NCBI RefSeq assembly: GCF_030063365.1
Contig: NZ_JASISY010000007.1
Coordinates: 1 to 64,000, forward strand
Length of the DNA: 64,000 nt
Reading direction: 5' to 3'
DNA from: Cryobacterium sp. PH29-G1
Lineage (GTDB): Bacteria; Actinomycetota; Actinomycetes; Actinomycetales; Microbacteriaceae
A program made the translations under genes and the position numbers. How positions within the stretch are numbered: position 1 is the first letter of the stretch; each line of letters begins with the position of its first letter. Below are positions 62,813 through 64,000 of the stretch, one piece after another. Under the pieces are notes generated by a model. It ran no database searches. It was given only the letters and a program-made list of their open reading frames with translations, and was not told the DNA's origin.

Positions 62813-63550
62813 TCAGGCGTCGGTCGGTGCGTCGGCCTGCAGAGCAGCGCGCGCGAAAGCAGCGCCGCCCACGGTGACCGTGCCGCGATCGCCGTGCCAG
62901 GCTTCGGTCTGCTCGAAAGCTCCGAGCCGGTCCAGGAGCCGCCACTTAGTGTCAACGAGCCGCCACACCGATTGCGTCGTCGGTTCCTGGCCGTCGGATT
63001 GCACCCAGCTCAAAGAGCCGAGAGCACGCGACAGGGTCGTGAGGTAGTCCTCGCGGCGAGCCAGGCTGCGGGTCGCCACGAACAACAACAACAGTCGGGT
63101 GGCGTCGCTCACCGCCGGCGTGCGACTTTGGTGGATGGTGCGGGCCAGATGCCACCAGAGTGCGCGGGGGGAATCGGAGAGGACACGGCCCTTTTTGGTC
63201 AGGACGAGCATCCCCTTGCTCACCCGCAGCAGTCCCACGTCGCGCAGCTGCCCGCGCAGTTCCTGCAGCGGGCGCAGGTGCACTTCGCGGTTGACGCTGA
63301 TCGGCCAGCCCCAGTCGAGCTCGGCCGACGCTTGCATAACCACCGCCGGCGGCAGATGTCCCGCCTTCGTCAAGCGGATGCCGTCGACCCCGACCCGGGT
63401 CAGGATCCACTGCGCCGGAGCAACCATGCGCGCCATCGCCCGCTCCTGCAGCAATATCGGATCGCCGACTCTGGCCTGCCCGATGAGACGACGAAAACCG
63501 ACGACGGCCTCTTCCGGCAGTCGTGTTTCGATCTCCTGAATCACGTTCAC
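62813..63550 (-). CDS. Protein of unknown function
   Basis: No family recognised. The 245-residue protein MNVIQEIETRLPEEAVVGF is soluble, with no signal or membrane segment. Middle parts such as LRDVGLLRVSKGMLVLTKKGRVL look like a winged-helix turn, repeated weakly earlier as WILTRVGVDGIRLTKAGHL, suggesting two winged-helix-like units. The GTG start lies six bases after TAGGCT, which supports a real leaderless gene. Confidence 0.75.
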   Translation of the reverse strand: MNVIQEIETRLPEEAVVGFRRLIGQARVGDPILLQERAMARMVAPAQWILTRVGVDGIRLTKAGHLPPAVVMQASAELDWGWPISVNREVHLRPLQELRGQLRDVGLLRVSKGMLVLTKKGRVLSDSPRALWWHLARTIHQSRTPAVSDATRLLLLFVATRSLARREDYLTTLSRALGSLSWVQSDGQEPTTQSVWRLVDTKWRLLDRLGAFEQTEAWHGDRGTVTVGGAAFARAALQADAPTDA

Positions 63551-63556
63551 CCAACG

Positions 63557-63562
63557 AGCCTA
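63557..63562 (-). promoter_or_regulatory. -10 element of the unknown gene at 62813-63550
   Basis: TAGGCT on the minus strand, six bases before the GTG at 63550. Confidence 0.45.
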
Positions 63563-63655
63563 GTGAGCGATCCCGTCGGAGCGCGGCGGATGCGTTGCGA
63601 CACGCACGGTGAACCGGTCGCGAGCCGGCTTCAGCGGCACAGACAGGTGATTCGA

Positions 63656-63711
63656 GTTTGGTGTTTCGGGTTTGGTGTTTCGGGTTTGGTGTTTCGGGTT
63701 TGGTGTTTCGG
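63656..63711. repeat. 14-base tandem repeat, four perfect units
   Basis: GTTTGGTGTTTCGG is repeated four times without change between two divergent genes. Its T/G-rich composition differs from the flanks. Confidence 0.95.
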
Positions 63712-63767
63712 CGCAGGGATGGTCGGTGCCGGGCGGGCTTGTCAGCGGCATCTGGCACCCTTGAAGA

Positions 63768-64000
63768 ATGACCGATACCCGCGCATCCGCCCTGGCCATT
63801 CTGCGCACCCTCGTGGGGCGGGACGATGCCTCTTGGCACGACGGACAGTACGAGGCGATAGAAACTCTCGTCGACCAGCGCAAGCGTGCGCTTGTGGTAC
63901 AGCGCACCGGATGGGGCAAGTCGGCCGTCTACTTTGTGGCGACCCTGCTGTTGCGGCGTCAGGGCGCCGGGCCCACCATTCTGGTCTCCCCGCTGCTGGC
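63768..64000 (+). CDS. RecQ-like ATP-dependent DNA helicase, 5' part
   Basis: The window ends inside this gene. The visible 77 residues start MTDTRASALAILRTLVGRD, then WHDGQYEAIETLV (Q-motif-like) and Walker A QRTGWGKSAVYFVATLLL, followed by TILVSPLL (motif Ia region). This matches the N-terminus of actinobacterial RecQ-type helicases. GAAG precedes the ATG. Confidence 0.8.
   Translation, partial: MTDTRASALAILRTLVGRDDASWHDGQYEAIETLVDQRKRALVVQRTGWGKSAVYFVATLLLRRQGAGPTILVSPLL

Overview
The window is about 64 kb of high-GC actinobacterial chromosome. Gene content and order (prs-glmU-tRNA-Gln, metG-tatD-rsmA-ispE, rsmI next to a protein O-mannosyltransferase, WhiB-free soil-type metabolism) point to a Microbacteriaceae-like organism. 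Three tandem ice-binding (DUF3494) domains and a membrane fatty acid desaturase suggest a cold-living genus of the Cryobacterium type; this is inference, as no rRNA is present. Coding density is high and no gap longer than 300 bases lacks a gene.

Layout. 1-7.3 kb: mazG, nhaA, mfd, pth, rplY (housekeeping). 7.6-20 kb: a sugar-acid island. A leftward operon encodes a lipoprotein-dependent ABC importer (binding protein and two permeases, no ATPase), a gluconokinase, galactonate dehydratase (dgoD), a KDPG-type aldolase, a KDG kinase and mannonate dehydratase (manD), with a divergent FCD-type GntR regulator. Next come gntP, a second gluconokinase and a divergent gnd. Together these take galactonate and mannonate to pyruvate plus glyceraldehyde 3-phosphate, and gluconate to ribulose 5-phosphate. 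20-34 kb: prs, glmU, tRNA-Gln(TTG), a MarR regulator, the methionine importer metQ-metN-metI, an ABC-F protein, ispE, rsmA, tatD, metG and rsmI.

34-42.5 kb is the most unusual part: a protein O-mannosyltransferase, a front-end-type desaturase, then a four-gene surface locus. The locus holds two short secreted WxL-like proteins, one membrane-anchored WxL-interacting protein (DUF916-like), and an 810-residue secreted protein made of three ice-binding domains joined to a WxL-like wall-binding domain. The interacting-protein and ice-binding genes overlap by GTGA, and two transcription units in the locus share a duplicated bipartite upstream element. I read this as a non-covalent wall-display system whose cargo is an ice-binding adhesin.

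42.6-64 kb: sdaA, a LysM lipoprotein with no canonical start codon, a sulfurtransferase, a Ski2-like helicase, a membrane-anchored sulfite-oxidase-type molybdoenzyme, a DUF222-HNH protein, an assimilatory nitrate module (narK, nitrate reductase, its electron-transfer flavoprotein), RNase HI with a C-terminal extension, an exonuclease-fold/BRCT protein whose catalytic residues are missing, an MpaB/DUF2236 oxygenase, an M18 aminopeptidase, an unknown protein, and the 5' end of a RecQ-like helicase.

Two features run through the whole window. Short tandem repeats with units of 14-18 bases lie between or inside genes at more than ten places. At least thirteen genes have a TANNNT-like -10 element only 6-7 bases before the start codon, the signature of leaderless mRNAs.
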